A stretch of DNA of 64,000 nt from an uncultured Phocaeicola sp. (GTDB lineage Bacteria > Bacteroidota > Bacteroidia > Bacteroidales > Bacteroidaceae). The DNA is taken from the NCBI GenBank assembly GCA_947581855.1, contig CANPVZ010000015.1, positions 41,492 through 105,491 on the forward strand, read 5' to 3'. Each line of letters begins with the position of its first letter. The first letter of the stretch is position 1. This document shows positions 45,376 through 55,752 of the stretch, in pieces. The notes beneath the pieces are model-generated. The model ran no database searches. It was given only the letters and a program-made list of their open reading frames with translations, and was not told the origin of the DNA. The position numbers and the translations under genes were made by a program.

Positions 45376-46320
45376 TTATTTGTTCAAGAATTCCGTAACG
45401 TTCTTTTCAATACGTACAGCGAGTTCATCGGTATTGTTTTTTTGGAACTTTTCACCCGTGATATGCTCGTATAATTCGATGTAGCGTTCACTTATAGAGT
45501 TAACGATTTCATCGGTCATTTCAGGCACTTGTTGTCCTTCTTTTCCCTGGAAATCATTAGCCATTAACCACTCACGGACAAATTCTTTCGATAATTGCTT
45601 TTGGGCTTCTCCTTTTTCGAAACGTTCCTGATATCCTTCAGCATAGAAGTAACGGCTCGAATCCGGCGTATGGATTTCGTCCATCAGATAGATTTGACCG
45701 TTGTGTTTGCCGAATTCATATTTTGTGTCGACTAAAATAAGTCCGCGTTCGGCAGCAATTTCTGTGCCCCTTTTAAACAAAGCTAAAGTATACTTTTCCA
45801 ATACAGCATATTCTTCAGGGGTGGCCAGACCTTGTTTTAAGATTTCCTCTTTCGAGATGTCTTCGTCATGTAATCCCATTTCCGCTTTGGTGGTAGGGGT
45901 AATAATAGGTTCGGGGAAACGTTCGTTTTCTCTCATGCCATCCGGTAGTTTTACGCCACAGATTTCGCGTACGCCGCTTTTATAAGCACGCCATGCACTT
46001 CCACAAAGATAACCACGTACAATCATTTCTACCGGAAATCCTTTACACATTACTCCTACAGTGACCATCGGATCGGGGGTAGCTATTTTCCAGTTTGGAC
46101 AGATATCTGTTGTTGCGTCTAGAAATTTAGCCGCAATTTGGTTTAACATTTGTCCTTTAAATGGAATTCCTTTCGGCAGCACAACGTCGAAAGCTGAAAT
46201 GCGGTCTGTAGCAACCATCACTAATTTCTCATCATTGATGTTGTACACATCGCGTACTTTTCCGTGGTATACACCTTTTTGTCCCGGAAAATTAAAGTCT
46301 GTTTTTACTAAAGCTTTCAT
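45376..46320 (-). CDS. purC: Phosphoribosylaminoimidazole-succinocarboxamide synthase
   Basis: PurC joins CAIR and aspartate using ATP in purine synthesis. The 314-residue protein is the longer eukaryote-like form. Motifs are [30 protein letters not shown] at the start, [22 protein letters not shown], and [29 protein letters not shown]. It is 13 bp after phoH, in the same operon. Confidence 0.95.
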   Translation of the reverse strand: MKALVKTDFNFPGQKGVYHGKVRDVYNINDEKLVMVATDRISAFDVVLPKGIPFKGQMLNQIAAKFLDATTDICPNWKIATPDPMVTVGVMCKGFPVEMIVRGYLCGSAWRAYKSGVREICGVKLPDGMRENERFPEPIITPTTKAEMGLHDEDISKEEILKQGLATPEEYAVLEKYTLALFKRGTEIAAERGLILVDTKYEFGKHNGQIYLMDEIHTPDSSRYFYAEGYQERFEKGEAQKQLSKEFVREWLMANDFQGKEGQQVPEMTDEIVNSISERYIELYEHITGEKFQKNNTDELAVRIEKNVTEFLNK

Positions 46321-46333
46321 AATTTATTATGGT

Positions 46334-47332
46334 TTAAATATTCGTGTCTTTGTTTGTGGCGTTCGCTTTGTGTCTTCCTTTAGCCGCAACCCCAGTACTT
46401 TCATCATATCTCTCGTACGCCTCCACAATGCGAGTTACCAATTTGTGGCGGACAATATCTTTTTTGTTCATCTCGATAAAACTGATGCCTTTTACGCCTT
46501 TGAGAATCTTTAGAGCCTGTATAAGTCCGGATGTTTGCGAAGCAGGCAAGTCTATCTGTGTCATGTCCCCAGTTACAATCATCTTCGTGTTAGTACCCAT
46601 GCGGGTAAGAAACATTTTGATTTGTTGTGTAGTAGTATTCTGTGCCTCATCAAGAATGACTACTGCATCGTTCAGCGTTCGTCCTCGCATAAAAGCTAGT
46701 GGAGCAATCTGTATCACGTTCAGTTCCATGTACTCTTTCAGTTTGGCGGCAGGAATCATATCTTGCAGTGCGTCGTATAGAGGTTGCAGATAGGGGTCTA
46801 TTTTATCTTTCATGTCTCCTGGCAAGAATCCGAGCTTTTCACCGGCTTCCACTGCTGGTCGGCTTAAAATAATTTTCTTTATTTCCTTATTTTTAAGAGA
46901 ACGTACGGCTAAAGCTATGGCAGTATACGTTTTTCCTGAACCCGCCGGACCTGTTGCAAACAGCATATCATTCTTTTCATATTCCTGTACTAGTTTTAGT
47001 TGGTTGGCGCTTCGAGGAGTAATTGGTTTTCCTGTTACATTGTATACAATTACGTCTCCCGTTTTTTCTACTTGAGGGGTATTGCCTTTTATTATATCCA
47101 GAATGACTTCTTCCTTCAGCGAGTTGTATTGAGCACAATATTTTTCCAGAGCCAGAATGCTATCTTCGAATGCACACATTTCTTCTTCGTCTCCCATTAC
47201 TTTGATGATGTTACCTCGCGCAACAATTCTCAGTTTGGGATACAAAGCTTTTATCATTTGAAAGTTGGCATTGTTCACGCCATAAAAAATAACCGGATCA
47301 GTATCCTCTAAAACAATATGTTTTTCTATCAT
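46334..47332 (-). CDS. phoH: PhoH-like ATPase
   Basis: The 332-residue protein has a Walker A GPAGSGKTYTAIALAVRSL, Walker B VILDEAQNTT, and the PhoH region GTNTKMIVTGDMTQIDLPASQTSGL. PhoH-like proteins are RNA-associated ATPases linked to ribosome maturation and stress, with no settled function. It heads the purC-ubiE-aroE-hydrolase operon. A TAAATTTG box (47372-47379, minus) lies 40 bp upstream. Confidence 0.92.
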   Translation of the reverse strand: MIEKHIVLEDTDPVIFYGVNNANFQMIKALYPKLRIVARGNIIKVMGDEEEMCAFEDSILALEKYCAQYNSLKEEVILDIIKGNTPQVEKTGDVIVYNVTGKPITPRSANQLKLVQEYEKNDMLFATGPAGSGKTYTAIALAVRSLKNKEIKKIILSRPAVEAGEKLGFLPGDMKDKIDPYLQPLYDALQDMIPAAKLKEYMELNVIQIAPLAFMRGRTLNDAVVILDEAQNTTTQQIKMFLTRMGTNTKMIVTGDMTQIDLPASQTSGLIQALKILKGVKGISFIEMNKKDIVRHKLVTRIVEAYERYDESTGVAAKGRHKANATNKDTNI

Positions 47333-47371
47333 TTAGTATCTTTTGGTGTATAACAAACTTGTTACAGGTTG

Positions 47372-47379
47372 CAAATTTA
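47372..47379 (-). promoter_or_regulatory. -7 box of the phoH operon
   Basis: TAAATTTG on the minus strand matches TAnnTTTG, 40-47 bp upstream of phoH. The remaining intergenic DNA to 47655 is AT-rich without other signals. Confidence 0.6.
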
Positions 47380-47655
47380 GTTATTCGTTTTGAATTGTTT
47401 CTCTATTTAAATGCTAAATTCGCCCTCCGTTTTCAATTTTTATTCTCTGCATTCTTGTTTATATGTTCTTTAATATTCATTTATCTTTTCTTTTTAAGGT
47501 ATTCATTATAAGAATTTATAAATGAAAAATGAAAATCTCCTGTTGAGGTCTGTTCTTATAGTTCTTAATATCTCAGATTTCTTAGACAAGAGAAAACAAA
47601 AACAATTTTTCCTATTTTTAGTTTTTAGTTTTTCATTTAATTTGTTTTTCCTTTC

Positions 47656-47663
47656 TATCTTTG
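47656..47663 (+). promoter_or_regulatory. -7 box of the DUF5715 gene
   Basis: TATCTTTG matches TAnnTTTG exactly, 29 bp before the ATG at 47692. Confidence 0.65.
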
Positions 47664-47691
47664 TGCCGTTTTATAAAAAACTTAGCAAGTA

Positions 47692-48387
47692 ATGAAAGCG
47701 AATAAACTTTTTTATACCTCTCTTTGTCTGTTGATTTTCGTCATGCCTTTGGTGACTAGTTGTAAAAAGAAAGATATGTCGATGAAGATGAACGAGCCTC
47801 GAAATATAAAAGGAGTCATTAGTTACAAACGTAGCTTCCCCGATTTGAATGATAAACATTTGGCTGTAGCCAAACGATTAGGGATTCGTCCCATTGCTTC
47901 GCGTGATGATGTGGCGTCTTTAGCAGGCAGGCTAGAAAAAGTCGATTCATGCGAAGTCTTCGATGTGGATTCACTCACTCATTCTATTCCTTATTTAGTA
48001 CCGCAAGCTCATACTTTATTGAATCGTATTGGACAAAACTTTTTAGATTCGCTTGCAAACAAAGGGTTGAATCCTAATAAAATAGTTGTCACATCTGTGT
48101 TACGGACTAAAAACGATGTAAAACGTTTGCGTCGGCATAATGGAAATGCTTCTCAAAATTCTGCTCATTTCTATGGTACTACGTTCGATGTCAGTTACAA
48201 ACGTTTCTGTAAAGTGGAAGATCCGGATAAGCGTCCTCTGCAAAATGTTAGTTCTGATACTTTGAAATTGGTATTATCGGAAGTGCTTCGTGATTTGCGT
48301 AAAGAAGAAGCCTGCTATATAAAATACGAATTAAAGCAAGGTTGTTTTCATATTACTGCTCGCCCCAATAAAGAAAAGGCGCAGTGA
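47692..48387 (+). CDS. DUF5715 (peptidase M15-like) lipoprotein
   Basis: The 231-residue protein has a lipoprotein signal (lipobox PLVTSC) and a C-terminal domain resembling peptidase M15/VanY-like D-Ala-D-Ala carboxypeptidases: TSVLRTKNDVKRLRRHNGNA, then SAHFYGTTFDVSY (the S-x-H-x2-G-x2-x-D metal motif) and GCFHIT with a second His. The motifs imply a zinc peptidase acting on cell wall peptides in the periplasm. It is transcribed alone, divergent from phoH. Confidence 0.85.
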   Translation: MKANKLFYTSLCLLIFVMPLVTSCKKKDMSMKMNEPRNIKGVISYKRSFPDLNDKHLAVAKRLGIRPIASRDDVASLAGRLEKVDSCEVFDVDSLTHSIPYLVPQAHTLLNRIGQNFLDSLANKGLNPNKIVVTSVLRTKNDVKRLRRHNGNASQNSAHFYGTTFDVSYKRFCKVEDPDKRPLQNVSSDTLKLVLSEVLRDLRKEEACYIKYELKQGCFHITARPNKEKAQ

Positions 48388-48953
48388 GGTCACTCGTCTT
48401 TTCGGTAATTTCTGTTTCAAGGTGATATCTTTCTATACTTTGCCAGTAAGTAAAACCGATATTGGGTATTTGAAAATAGTATCATATAGGAAAAACTATC
48501 TGCAAGGGATAAATATTCTTTCTTTTGTACCATACACTCTTTAAAATGAGTTGGAAGATATCATTATTTGCTAGATTATGCGAACATTGCTGGTACATCT
48601 ATGTCAAGTTGGTACGACATGCCAAGCCTTAGGGTAAATTTATTTTTTATATTTACTTGGCTCTAATTCTACGATGTAGTAAAAGTTGTTACTGTATTCT
48701 TTTCGAAAGAGTATAACGTAGTATAGTTTTTAGAAAGGCTTTATAGGGAAAATTCTGTGTTGAAGTATGATGAGTGTTATAACCGGAGAAATGTACCAGA
48801 ATGAATGAAATGGTTTGATTTTATAACCACCGATTAACATCTCTTTCCGTAAGATACAGGTTTATATTCTGCGTAAGTCCATATTAATCGGTGGCTTAAG
48901 AGTGGTTATGTCGTCCAATTATACTCTGCTTTGTACATCAAAGTATTTTTCAG
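48388..48953. other. Intergenic stretch with a tnaA-side hairpin
   Basis: No coding frame is visible. The inverted repeat ccaccgattaa (48827-48837) / ttaatcggtgg (48884-48894), with 46 nt between, lies past the tnaA stop on the minus strand and may terminate tnaA transcription, although the interior is long. The rest, from 48388 to about 48800, is featureless AT-rich DNA. Confidence 0.45.
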
Positions 48954-50333
48954 CTATTCGGCTGGAGCCAATTCTATGGTGAAATGGCGCATAATAGGCA
49001 ATTCTTTGGTGATGACGTACCCGCGACGGATGTTTTCCCTTCGATCGTATACATTTTTTAAAGCGGAAGCAATCACATCCATATGGTTATTAGTGTAGGT
49101 ACGACGGGGAATGGCTAAACGCAATAGTTCCAAAACCGGATAGCGGTTTTCTCTGGTTATCGGATCGCGATCAGCTAGGATAGCTCCGATTTCTACGCCT
49201 CGTATGCCAGCTTCTAAATAAAGTTCTACGGCTAGTGTTTGTGCTTGAAATTCTTCTTTGGGAACATGCGTGAGAATTTTTTTCGCATCTACAAATACGG
49301 CATGTCCGCCCGCAGGACGTTGGTAAGGAATACCGTATTCGTCTAACTTAGTAGCTAAGTATGCCACTTGATTGATACGTGTTTCCAGATAATCGAATTC
49401 CGTACCTTCATCCAGCCCTTGTGCCAAGGCACTCATATCTCGCCCCGACATACCTCCATAAGTGATAAACCCTTCATTCATAATGCAGAACATTTGGCAT
49501 TTTTGCCATAGTGTTTCGTTACGGAAGGCCACGAATCCGCCCATGTTGACAATTGCGTCTTTTTTACTTGACATGGTGGCAATGTCGGCATATGAAAACA
49601 TTTCCCGTACAATCTCTTTGATGCTTTTATCGGCATATCCCTTTTCGCGAGTCTTGATGAAATATGCGTTTTCTGCAAAGCGGGCGGAATCTATCTGTAA
49701 TCGGATTCCGTACTTTTTACAAAGGGAGGAAACGCTACGTATGTTCGACATGGAAACGGGCTGTCCTCCGGCGGTATTGTTCGTAATGGTCAGAACCACC
49801 ACCGGAATGCGTTGTGCGGGATATTTTTTGAATACTGTTTCGAGTTTCTCTAAATCCATATTTCCTTTAAAAGGAATTTCCAGCTGAGTGTCGCCCGCTT
49901 CGCTGATAGTGCAATCAATAGCTTTGGCTTTACGGAACTCGATATGACCTTTGGTCGTATCGAAATGAGAGTTCCCGGGAACGATGTCTCCCTCTTTGAG
50001 AATTGTGGAATAGAGTACATTTTCAGCGGCACGTCCTTGATGTGTAGGAAGGAAATAGTCGAATCCGAGGATGCGGTGAATAGCTTCCTGCATCTCAAAA
50101 TAGGAGCGTGCGCCGGCATAACTTTCGTCTCCGGTCATCAGAGCGGCCCATTGTTTGTCGCTCATGGCACCTGTACCCGAATCGGTAAGCAGGTCGATAA
50201 AGACCTGATCACTTTTTAGATTAAACAAATTGTATTTTGCTTCTTTAATCCAAGTTTCGCGTTCGTTCCGTGTACTTTTGTGAAGCATTTCCACCATCTT
50301 GATTTTGTACGATTCTGCAAATGGTAATTCCAT
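48954..50333 (-). CDS. tnaA: Tryptophanase
   Basis: Tryptophanase cleaves tryptophan to indole, pyruvate and ammonia with PLP. The 459-residue protein has the PLP Lys in SSKKDAIVNMGG and family start IDLLTDSGTGAMSDKQWA. FDTTKGH (Asp of the tryptophanase site, replaced by Thr in tyrosine phenol-lyase), DSARFAENAYF and VEIG in place of the ERG of tyrosine phenol-lyase favour tryptophanase over the sister enzyme. No tryptophan permease adjoins it and no Trp-containing leader peptide is apparent. Confidence 0.93.
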   Translation of the reverse strand: MELPFAESYKIKMVEMLHKSTRNERETWIKEAKYNLFNLKSDQVFIDLLTDSGTGAMSDKQWAALMTGDESYAGARSYFEMQEAIHRILGFDYFLPTHQGRAAENVLYSTILKEGDIVPGNSHFDTTKGHIEFRKAKAIDCTISEAGDTQLEIPFKGNMDLEKLETVFKKYPAQRIPVVVLTITNNTAGGQPVSMSNIRSVSSLCKKYGIRLQIDSARFAENAYFIKTREKGYADKSIKEIVREMFSYADIATMSSKKDAIVNMGGFVAFRNETLWQKCQMFCIMNEGFITYGGMSGRDMSALAQGLDEGTEFDYLETRINQVAYLATKLDEYGIPYQRPAGGHAVFVDAKKILTHVPKEEFQAQTLAVELYLEAGIRGVEIGAILADRDPITRENRYPVLELLRLAIPRRTYTNNHMDVIASALKNVYDRRENIRRGYVITKELPIMRHFTIELAPAE

Positions 50334-50371
50334 AATTATATGATTTAAAGGTTTTATTTCAATGTAATTTA

Positions 50372-50427
50372 GCGAAAGCTTTCGCAGCTTTTTATAACTG
50401 ACAGTTGTTCAAATGAAGAATAACTGT
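50372..50427 (-). promoter_or_regulatory. Two hairpins in the tnaA leader
   Basis: On the minus strand the 10-bp imperfect hairpin at about 50402-50428 (acagttattc/gaacaactgt) precedes the perfect 14-bp palindrome GCGAAAGCTTTCGC (50372-50385), just 39 bp before the tnaA start. A short frame MEYHSTVILHLNNCQL overlaps the first hairpin. It has no Trp codon, so classical TnaC control is not supported; the structures may still affect expression. Confidence 0.4.
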
Positions 50428-50617
50428 TGAGTGGTATTCCATATTGTAAAAAAGTGAATTCTTTTTATTTATGAAAAGATAGGGAGAAGATAACCGTTAC
50501 AGTATGTGCCGGTTAGGAAAGAAACTCATCTCTCTTTTTGATGTTCAAAAAAAGAGAGTTTAAAGATAATATGTTTATTATGTGTATCATATGTCTACAA
50601 AGTAAGGGAAAAATAAA

Positions 50618-50625
50618 TACCTTTG
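50618..50625 (+). promoter_or_regulatory. -7 box of truA
   Basis: TACCTTTG matches TAnnTTTG and lies 27 bp before the GTG at 50652. It falls inside the longer reading frame, so the frame start at 50538 cannot be the real one. Confidence 0.7.
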
Positions 50626-50651
50626 CAAATAAATTAAAAAGAAGATTCAGC

Positions 50652-51407
50652 GTGCGTCGATATTTTATTTATATGGCTTATGATGGGACGAACTACCATG
50701 GTTGGCAGATACAACCCAATGGTGTGAGTGTGCAAGGTATTTTGATGAAAGCTCTCTCTACTTATCTCCGAAGAGAGGTGGAGGTGGTAGGAGCGGGGCG
50801 TACGGATGCCGGAGTGCATGCATTGTTGATGGTGGCTCATTTCGATTACGAAGGAGAACTTCAGACAGAAATACTGACCGATAAACTAAATCGTTTGTTG
50901 CCTCCGGATATTTCTATATATAAGGTGGTGCCGGTGGTAGCGGGGGCTCATGCTCGTTTCGATGCTTTATCGCGTACATATAAATATTATATTACTACAG
51001 CTAAGAAACCTTTTCGTCGGCAATATACTTGTCGTTTGTTCGGTCAGGCTCCGCAAATAGAAAAGATGAACGAAGCGGCGCGCCTGCTTTTTAACTATAC
51101 CGATTTTACCAGCTTCAGCAAACTTCACACAGATGTGAAAACAAACAATTGCCGCATTATGTATGCCGGGTGGACACAGTTGAGTGAGGATGAATGGGTG
51201 TTTACGATTCAGGCGGATCGTTTTCTTCGCAATATGGTACGTGCTATTGTGGGTACGTTGTTGGATGTAGGACGTGGCAAGCTTTCCCTTGATGACTTTT
51301 GCCGAGTAATTGAACTAAAAGATCGCTGTAAAGCCGGGAGCTCAGTTCCGGGCAATGCATTGTTTCTGGTAGATATAGCTTATCCGGAAGCGATTTTTAG
51401 TATTTGA
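50652..51407 (+). CDS. truA: tRNA pseudouridine synthase A
   Basis: TruA makes pseudouridine at positions 38-40 of tRNA. The start is set at the GTG 50652, which gives [19 protein letters not shown], the normal N-terminus, and 251 residues. The longer ORF frame to 50538 precedes the promoter. The catalytic Asp is in [18 protein letters not shown], with [13 protein letters not shown] and [16 protein letters not shown] also conserved. It is transcribed alone. Confidence 0.93.
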   Translation: MRRYFIYMAYDGTNYHGWQIQPNGVSVQGILMKALSTYLRREVEVVGAGRTDAGVHALLMVAHFDYEGELQTEILTDKLNRLLPPDISIYKVVPVVAGAHARFDALSRTYKYYITTAKKPFRRQYTCRLFGQAPQIEKMNEAARLLFNYTDFTSFSKLHTDVKTNNCRIMYAGWTQLSEDEWVFTIQADRFLRNMVRAIVGTLLDVGRGKLSLDDFCRVIELKDRCKAGSSVPGNALFLVDIAYPEAIFSI

Positions 51408-52560
51408 AAAAGTATTTCTCAGATGGTTATGAGATACTTTCGCATATATGATTAAATCGTTTTCATGGCTATTTTTTTCTATCGCTTGTTGTTAAACTGC
51501 ACTATTATTCACTGTTTTAATCGTTTCCTGTGGTCGAGTTTAATGGTGCTTTTTATGTGAAGCCATGGGTAAAGTAACTTTAAAGTAATTGTTTGCAAGA
51601 GAAAAGCCATTCCTTACACTGGAAGATTTATTGTTGATGGTCGAGCCTGTCGGTATAGCTGCATCCGCTCCGATATGAACCCGTACAAATTATTTTCTGT
51701 AACTGTGAAAAAACTTCTTTTTGAAAGATTGTTTCTTATTTATTCAAGTCTGTTGAAATGGAATGTTGTTAACTCATTATTAGTCTGAATAGAGTGGATG
51801 AAAAGAGTATTTTATATTTTAGATCAGTGGAGCTAAGGGTGGCGAATTGTTAATATGTAGACGGAATTCGGCTTAGAAAATTCACATTCCCTAACACAAA
51901 TGCTTAGAACGCATTTCATTCCTTCCGGTTCTATTTGCGAATATACGATTCTTAAGATGCAACGTTCCCCAAATATTGAAATGTAAACAAATGTAAAAGA
52001 CGTAGAGGCTCATAGGGGATTTTTAGAAAAGACTGTATCGGATTTCTGCTGGATGACGAACATTGCGCAGCAGAATTACAGCCGAAACGCAGTAGGGGTT
52101 TTCCTGTAAACTCAACTGCGCAGCAGTTAAATCTCTGCTGAATTATAGGAAAAAGCATGAGCAGGCAGTTCTCCTAAAACGAGAGCTTGTTGATTTTGAC
52201 GATGCAATGGTTAATGAACGTAAAAAACTTGTTTGTGAGAAGTCCATACAACAAGTTAGGTGAATGAATGTCCGTACGGGCTGTTATCGGATGCTTTAGA
52301 TGAATTTGTTGTTAATCGGTTGAAAATCAGTATTTCCCTATAGATTCAGAAATATTTGTTTTCCGACAGGGAAGCATTGTATTTAAGCAAAAAAGTAATC
52401 TGTTGGAAATCATTGTTTTATCGAAACCGGAAGGATCCGCCGAAAGGATAATGTGTTAAGACATGTATTCGACTGTTAACTCGGACCCGGTTGATTGTTT
52501 TATAATTTCCCTTCGCTTTTTACATTCACTCGAATTCTGCTGACTTATCCTGCTTTTTAG
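51408..52560. other. 1.15-kb region without recognisable genes
   Basis: No good coding frame crosses it. Around 52040-52140 are two TGCGCAGCAG copies (near 52064 and 52117) and hairpins such as TTCTGCTG/CAGCAGAA (52044-52051/52068-52075). Plus-strand codons from about 52100 to 52262 read LLNYRKKHEQAVLLKREL and DFDDAMVNERKKLVCEKS before a stop, which looks like a worn-out coding remnant, but I cannot name its family. It lies between truA and the tmRNA. Confidence 0.4.
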
Positions 52561-52955
52561 TGGAGCTGGAGGGAATCGAACCCTCGTCCAAACGAGGAAA
52601 CCATATGTTTTCTACATGCTTATCTCTGCCTTCGATTTTCGAATGCAAGCAAGACCAGAGCCACCAACTTGCACCTTATCCTCTTAAGTTTCGTAAGAGC
52701 CGTGAGGAAAGACTCAAACTATTTCCGATTTTACTGCGCCACTTTGCCAAACGCCTCGGAACAAGAGCTTTTGAGTGACGTCTCGTTTCTACCACTGTGG
52801 TAAAAATAAAGTTAATCTACTATACTTCGATTAAGCAGCGAGAGCGTAATTTTCGTTGCCAGATAAATTTTTGATAACTGAGATTAAAGTGCTAATCACC
52901 GACGCACTGCATGCTTACATACCATTTCTACCCGCTGTCAAATCCAGTCAACCCC
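52561..52955 (-). ncRNA. ssrA: Transfer-messenger RNA
   Basis: The minus strand starts GGGGUUGACUGGAUUUGACAG, the typical tmRNA 5' end, and ends with the T-arm GGUUCGAUUCCC and acceptor CUCCAGCUCCA, which pairs with the 5' end. CCA is not encoded, so it is added later. The tag frame codes for GNENYALAA followed by TAA at 52831-52833. tmRNA with SmpB rescues stalled ribosomes. Length is 395 nt, normal for Bacteroidetes. Confidence 0.95.
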
Positions 52956-53070
52956 AAAGTATTATAAATGGTTTGTTATTATTATACACTTTATGGAGAA
53001 TTGTTCGATAAACGAACTTTATCCATAGAGAGATATGGAATATACTTATCTCCTTTATAATAAGATGTTG

Positions 53071-53078
53071 CAAAGATA
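53071..53078 (-). promoter_or_regulatory. -7 box of the tmRNA gene
   Basis: TATCTTTG on the minus strand lies 116 bp upstream of the mature tmRNA 5' end. A precursor leader would then be trimmed by RNase P. Confidence 0.55.
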
Positions 53079-53189
53079 ATGTTTTTTGTTTATCGGATGT
53101 TATTTCTTTGCAAATATTTATATTTTTCAATGTTGTACGCCTCTTTTGTCCAGTAACAAAGATTTTATTGTAGAACTGGTGTATTATTT

Positions 53190-55676
53190 TTAATCTAAAT
53201 CCACGACGGTGATGCCGGCTCCTCCGAATTGTACATGTTCGTCTTGGAAATGAACTACGCCCGGAACCGTTTTCAGGTAATCGCGTATAAGCGTACGGAG
53301 GATACCGGTTCCTGTTCCATGTAGGATACGCACTCGACTGATTCCTAATAAGATGGCATCGTCTATGAAATAGGTTACAGCTTGAATGGCTTCGTCGCCT
53401 CGCATACCCCGTACATCAATGTCCTGTTTGAAGCTTAGTTTCTTTTCGTAAACATTGTCTTGGGTTTGGGTGCTGATGAATGAGGTTTTAGTCTGTTCTT
53501 TAGCTTGTGGCATAATCTTTGCACGTTCTAAACGATCCACTGTGACCGTAGTTTTAATCATTCCAAAGGTAACACTTGCTTTTTTTTCATTGATGTCTAT
53601 AACGGTTCCTATGGAATTCTGCCCTTTTATTTTAACATTGTCTCCAACAGAGATCGGCATTTCTTTTGGGATGGATGTTGTTTTTTCGGTTGATGGAGAG
53701 TTCTTTTTCTCTTTTTTTCGATTTTGCTTCTCACGTAACTTTTCCATCTTGCGGGCAATCTTTTCTTCTGTGGCTTTCAGTTCTAGTTCGTTAACGGATG
53801 CTTTGAACGCTTCCAATTCCTGACGAGCCGAACGTGTTTTTTCTTTCTCTGCCTGCGCTTCTTTTATAGTCCGGATAGTATTCTCTATCCGTGCATTCGA
53901 TTCCTGTAATAAACGTTCGGCATCTTCTTTTGCTTTGCGGAAGATCTCTTTTTGGTTCTTTTCAAGTTCTTGTATTTCATATTCATATCGGGATATAGTT
54001 TCTTCCATTTGCTTCTCCCTTTTTCGTATATTCTGACGCTTGGTCTCCCAATAACGCTTATCACGTACAATATCTTGCAAGTATTTGTCGGCGTTGATAT
54101 ATTCGCTTCCTACTAATTCGGAAGCGTCAGCAATAACTTCTTCAGGTAAACCAATTTTCCGTGCAATTTCTACGGCAAAAGAACTTCCCGGATTTCCTAT
54201 TTGTAATTGAAATAACGGTTGCATCTGATGACGGTCATACAGCATGGCACCGTTTACCACTCCTTCATGATTATCAGCAAAATGTTTGAGATTTTGATAA
54301 TGGGTGGTGATGACTCCGAAGACTTGTTTATGATGCAAACGTTTCAATACAGCTTCGGCCATAGCACCACCTATTTGTGGTTCTGTCCCACTTCCAAACT
54401 CGTCGATTAAGATGAGGCTATGTTCGTTGCAAAACTTCATCATATTTTTCATGTTAAGTAAATGGGAAGAGTAGGTACTTAAATCGTTTTCAATACTTTG
54501 TTCGTCGCCAATGTCGATAAATATGCTGTGAAACAGGCCGGCATGACTACGTTCGTGCATCGGGACAAGCAAACCGCATTGTAGCATATATTGCAACAGT
54601 CCGACAGTTTTTAGGCATACCGATTTACCGCCGGCATTCGGACCGGATATGATAAGGATTCGTTGCTGAGCATGAAGCTCGATTTCCAATGGAATCACTT
54701 TCTTTCCATGTTTAGCTAAAGATAGATAAAGTAAAGGATGGATGGCATTTGTCCAATCAATTACTTCCGTTTGTTCCAGATTGGGTTTAAGTCCTTGTAT
54801 CTGTATGGCAAAGTATGCTTTTGCTCGTATGAAATCAATTTCTGCCAAGAATTCGTATGATTGCAATATTTCAGGAATGGCAGGACGTATCTGAGTTGAA
54901 AATTCATTAAGGATACGAATGATTTCTCTTCGTTCTTCTCCTTCCAATTCACGGATACGGTTATTAGCCTCGACAACTTCTGCCGGTTCAATAAAAATAG
55001 TTTTTCCGGTAGCAGACTCATCGTGAACGATACCTTTAATTTTTCGTTTCAATGCTGGAACAACCGGAATTACAAGACGTCCATCGCGCATAGTAGGGGT
55101 TACATCCTTATCTACCACTCCTTCTGCTTGTGCACTTCGTAAAATGGAGTTTAAACTACGTGAAATGCCCGAAGTGGTATTAGTAATTTCTCGACGAATA
55201 CGCGATAACTCCATGGAGGCGTTGTCTTTTATCTTACCATATTTATTAAGAATGGCATCGATGCGAGTTATCACTTGTGGAAACACGGTAACATCTCCTG
55301 CTAGATTTCCTAAGGCAGGGTAGGGTGATTTTTCGTCTTCATTTCGGTTGAGGAAATGGACAATGCCTTGAATTGTTTCTAATGAACGACGTAAATCGAA
55401 TAATTCTTGTTCGTCGAGATGCATACCTTCCACCTTGATACGTTTTAATGAAGGACGAACATCAAAAAAATATTGGTCAGGAAAATCATCTTTTTCCTGA
55501 AGGATGGATACAAACTCTGTGGTCTCATTTAGTAGTTTATCGACTTCTTCATATTGATTGGAAAAGTTCATCTGTTCTACTCGTTCAATACCTAAAGGAC
55601 TGAGACATAGATTTTTTAATAAAGATCGAATACTGTCGAATCCAATTTTCTGTTCAAAGTTTTGAGGGTATATCAT
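53190..55676 (-). CDS. mutS2: Endonuclease MutS2
   Basis: The 828-residue protein lacks the mismatch-binding domain of MutS and has the MutS2 order: N-terminal core helices, ATPase domain (Walker A SGPNAGGKSVCLK near 345, DEFGSGTEPQIGG near 420), a long Glu/Lys-rich coiled coil, a KOW-like region (VGDNVKIKGQNSIGTVIDI) and a C-terminal Smr nuclease domain (DVRGMRGDEAIQAVTYFIDDA, RILHGTGTGILRTLIRDYL). MutS2 limits recombination or rescues collided ribosomes. The promoter at 55707-55737 is only 31 bp upstream. Confidence 0.94.
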   Translation of the reverse strand: MIYPQNFEQKIGFDSIRSLLKNLCLSPLGIERVEQMNFSNQYEEVDKLLNETTEFVSILQEKDDFPDQYFFDVRPSLKRIKVEGMHLDEQELFDLRRSLETIQGIVHFLNRNEDEKSPYPALGNLAGDVTVFPQVITRIDAILNKYGKIKDNASMELSRIRREITNTTSGISRSLNSILRSAQAEGVVDKDVTPTMRDGRLVIPVVPALKRKIKGIVHDESATGKTIFIEPAEVVEANNRIRELEGEERREIIRILNEFSTQIRPAIPEILQSYEFLAEIDFIRAKAYFAIQIQGLKPNLEQTEVIDWTNAIHPLLYLSLAKHGKKVIPLEIELHAQQRILIISGPNAGGKSVCLKTVGLLQYMLQCGLLVPMHERSHAGLFHSIFIDIGDEQSIENDLSTYSSHLLNMKNMMKFCNEHSLILIDEFGSGTEPQIGGAMAEAVLKRLHHKQVFGVITTHYQNLKHFADNHEGVVNGAMLYDRHQMQPLFQLQIGNPGSSFAVEIARKIGLPEEVIADASELVGSEYINADKYLQDIVRDKRYWETKRQNIRKREKQMEETISRYEYEIQELEKNQKEIFRKAKEDAERLLQESNARIENTIRTIKEAQAEKEKTRSARQELEAFKASVNELELKATEEKIARKMEKLREKQNRKKEKKNSPSTEKTTSIPKEMPISVGDNVKIKGQNSIGTVIDINEKKASVTFGMIKTTVTVDRLERAKIMPQAKEQTKTSFISTQTQDNVYEKKLSFKQDIDVRGMRGDEAIQAVTYFIDDAILLGISRVRILHGTGTGILRTLIRDYLKTVPGVVHFQDEHVQFGGAGITVVDLD

Positions 55677-55706
55677 ATTTAGTTACTATCGCTTTGTTTC
55701 ACTTTG

Positions 55707-55737
55707 CAAAAGTACGACATGAAATTTTTATTGCAAA
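55707..55737 (-). promoter_or_regulatory. Consensus promoter of mutS2
   Basis: On the minus strand TTTG (55734-55737) and TACTTTTG (55707-55714) are separated by 19 nt, matching the Bacteroidales TTTG-N19-21-TAnnTTTG promoter fully. Confidence 0.8.
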
Positions 55738-55752
55738 AAAACAGCCAAAGTA

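Noticed and set aside
48954..50333. Tyrosine phenol-lyase
   Set aside because: FDTTKGH and VEIG residues match tryptophanase; the Thr and Arg specific to tyrosine phenol-lyase are absent.
50538..50651. Longer N-terminus for TruA
   Set aside because: It lies upstream of and across the TACCTTTG promoter box and has no homology to the TruA start.
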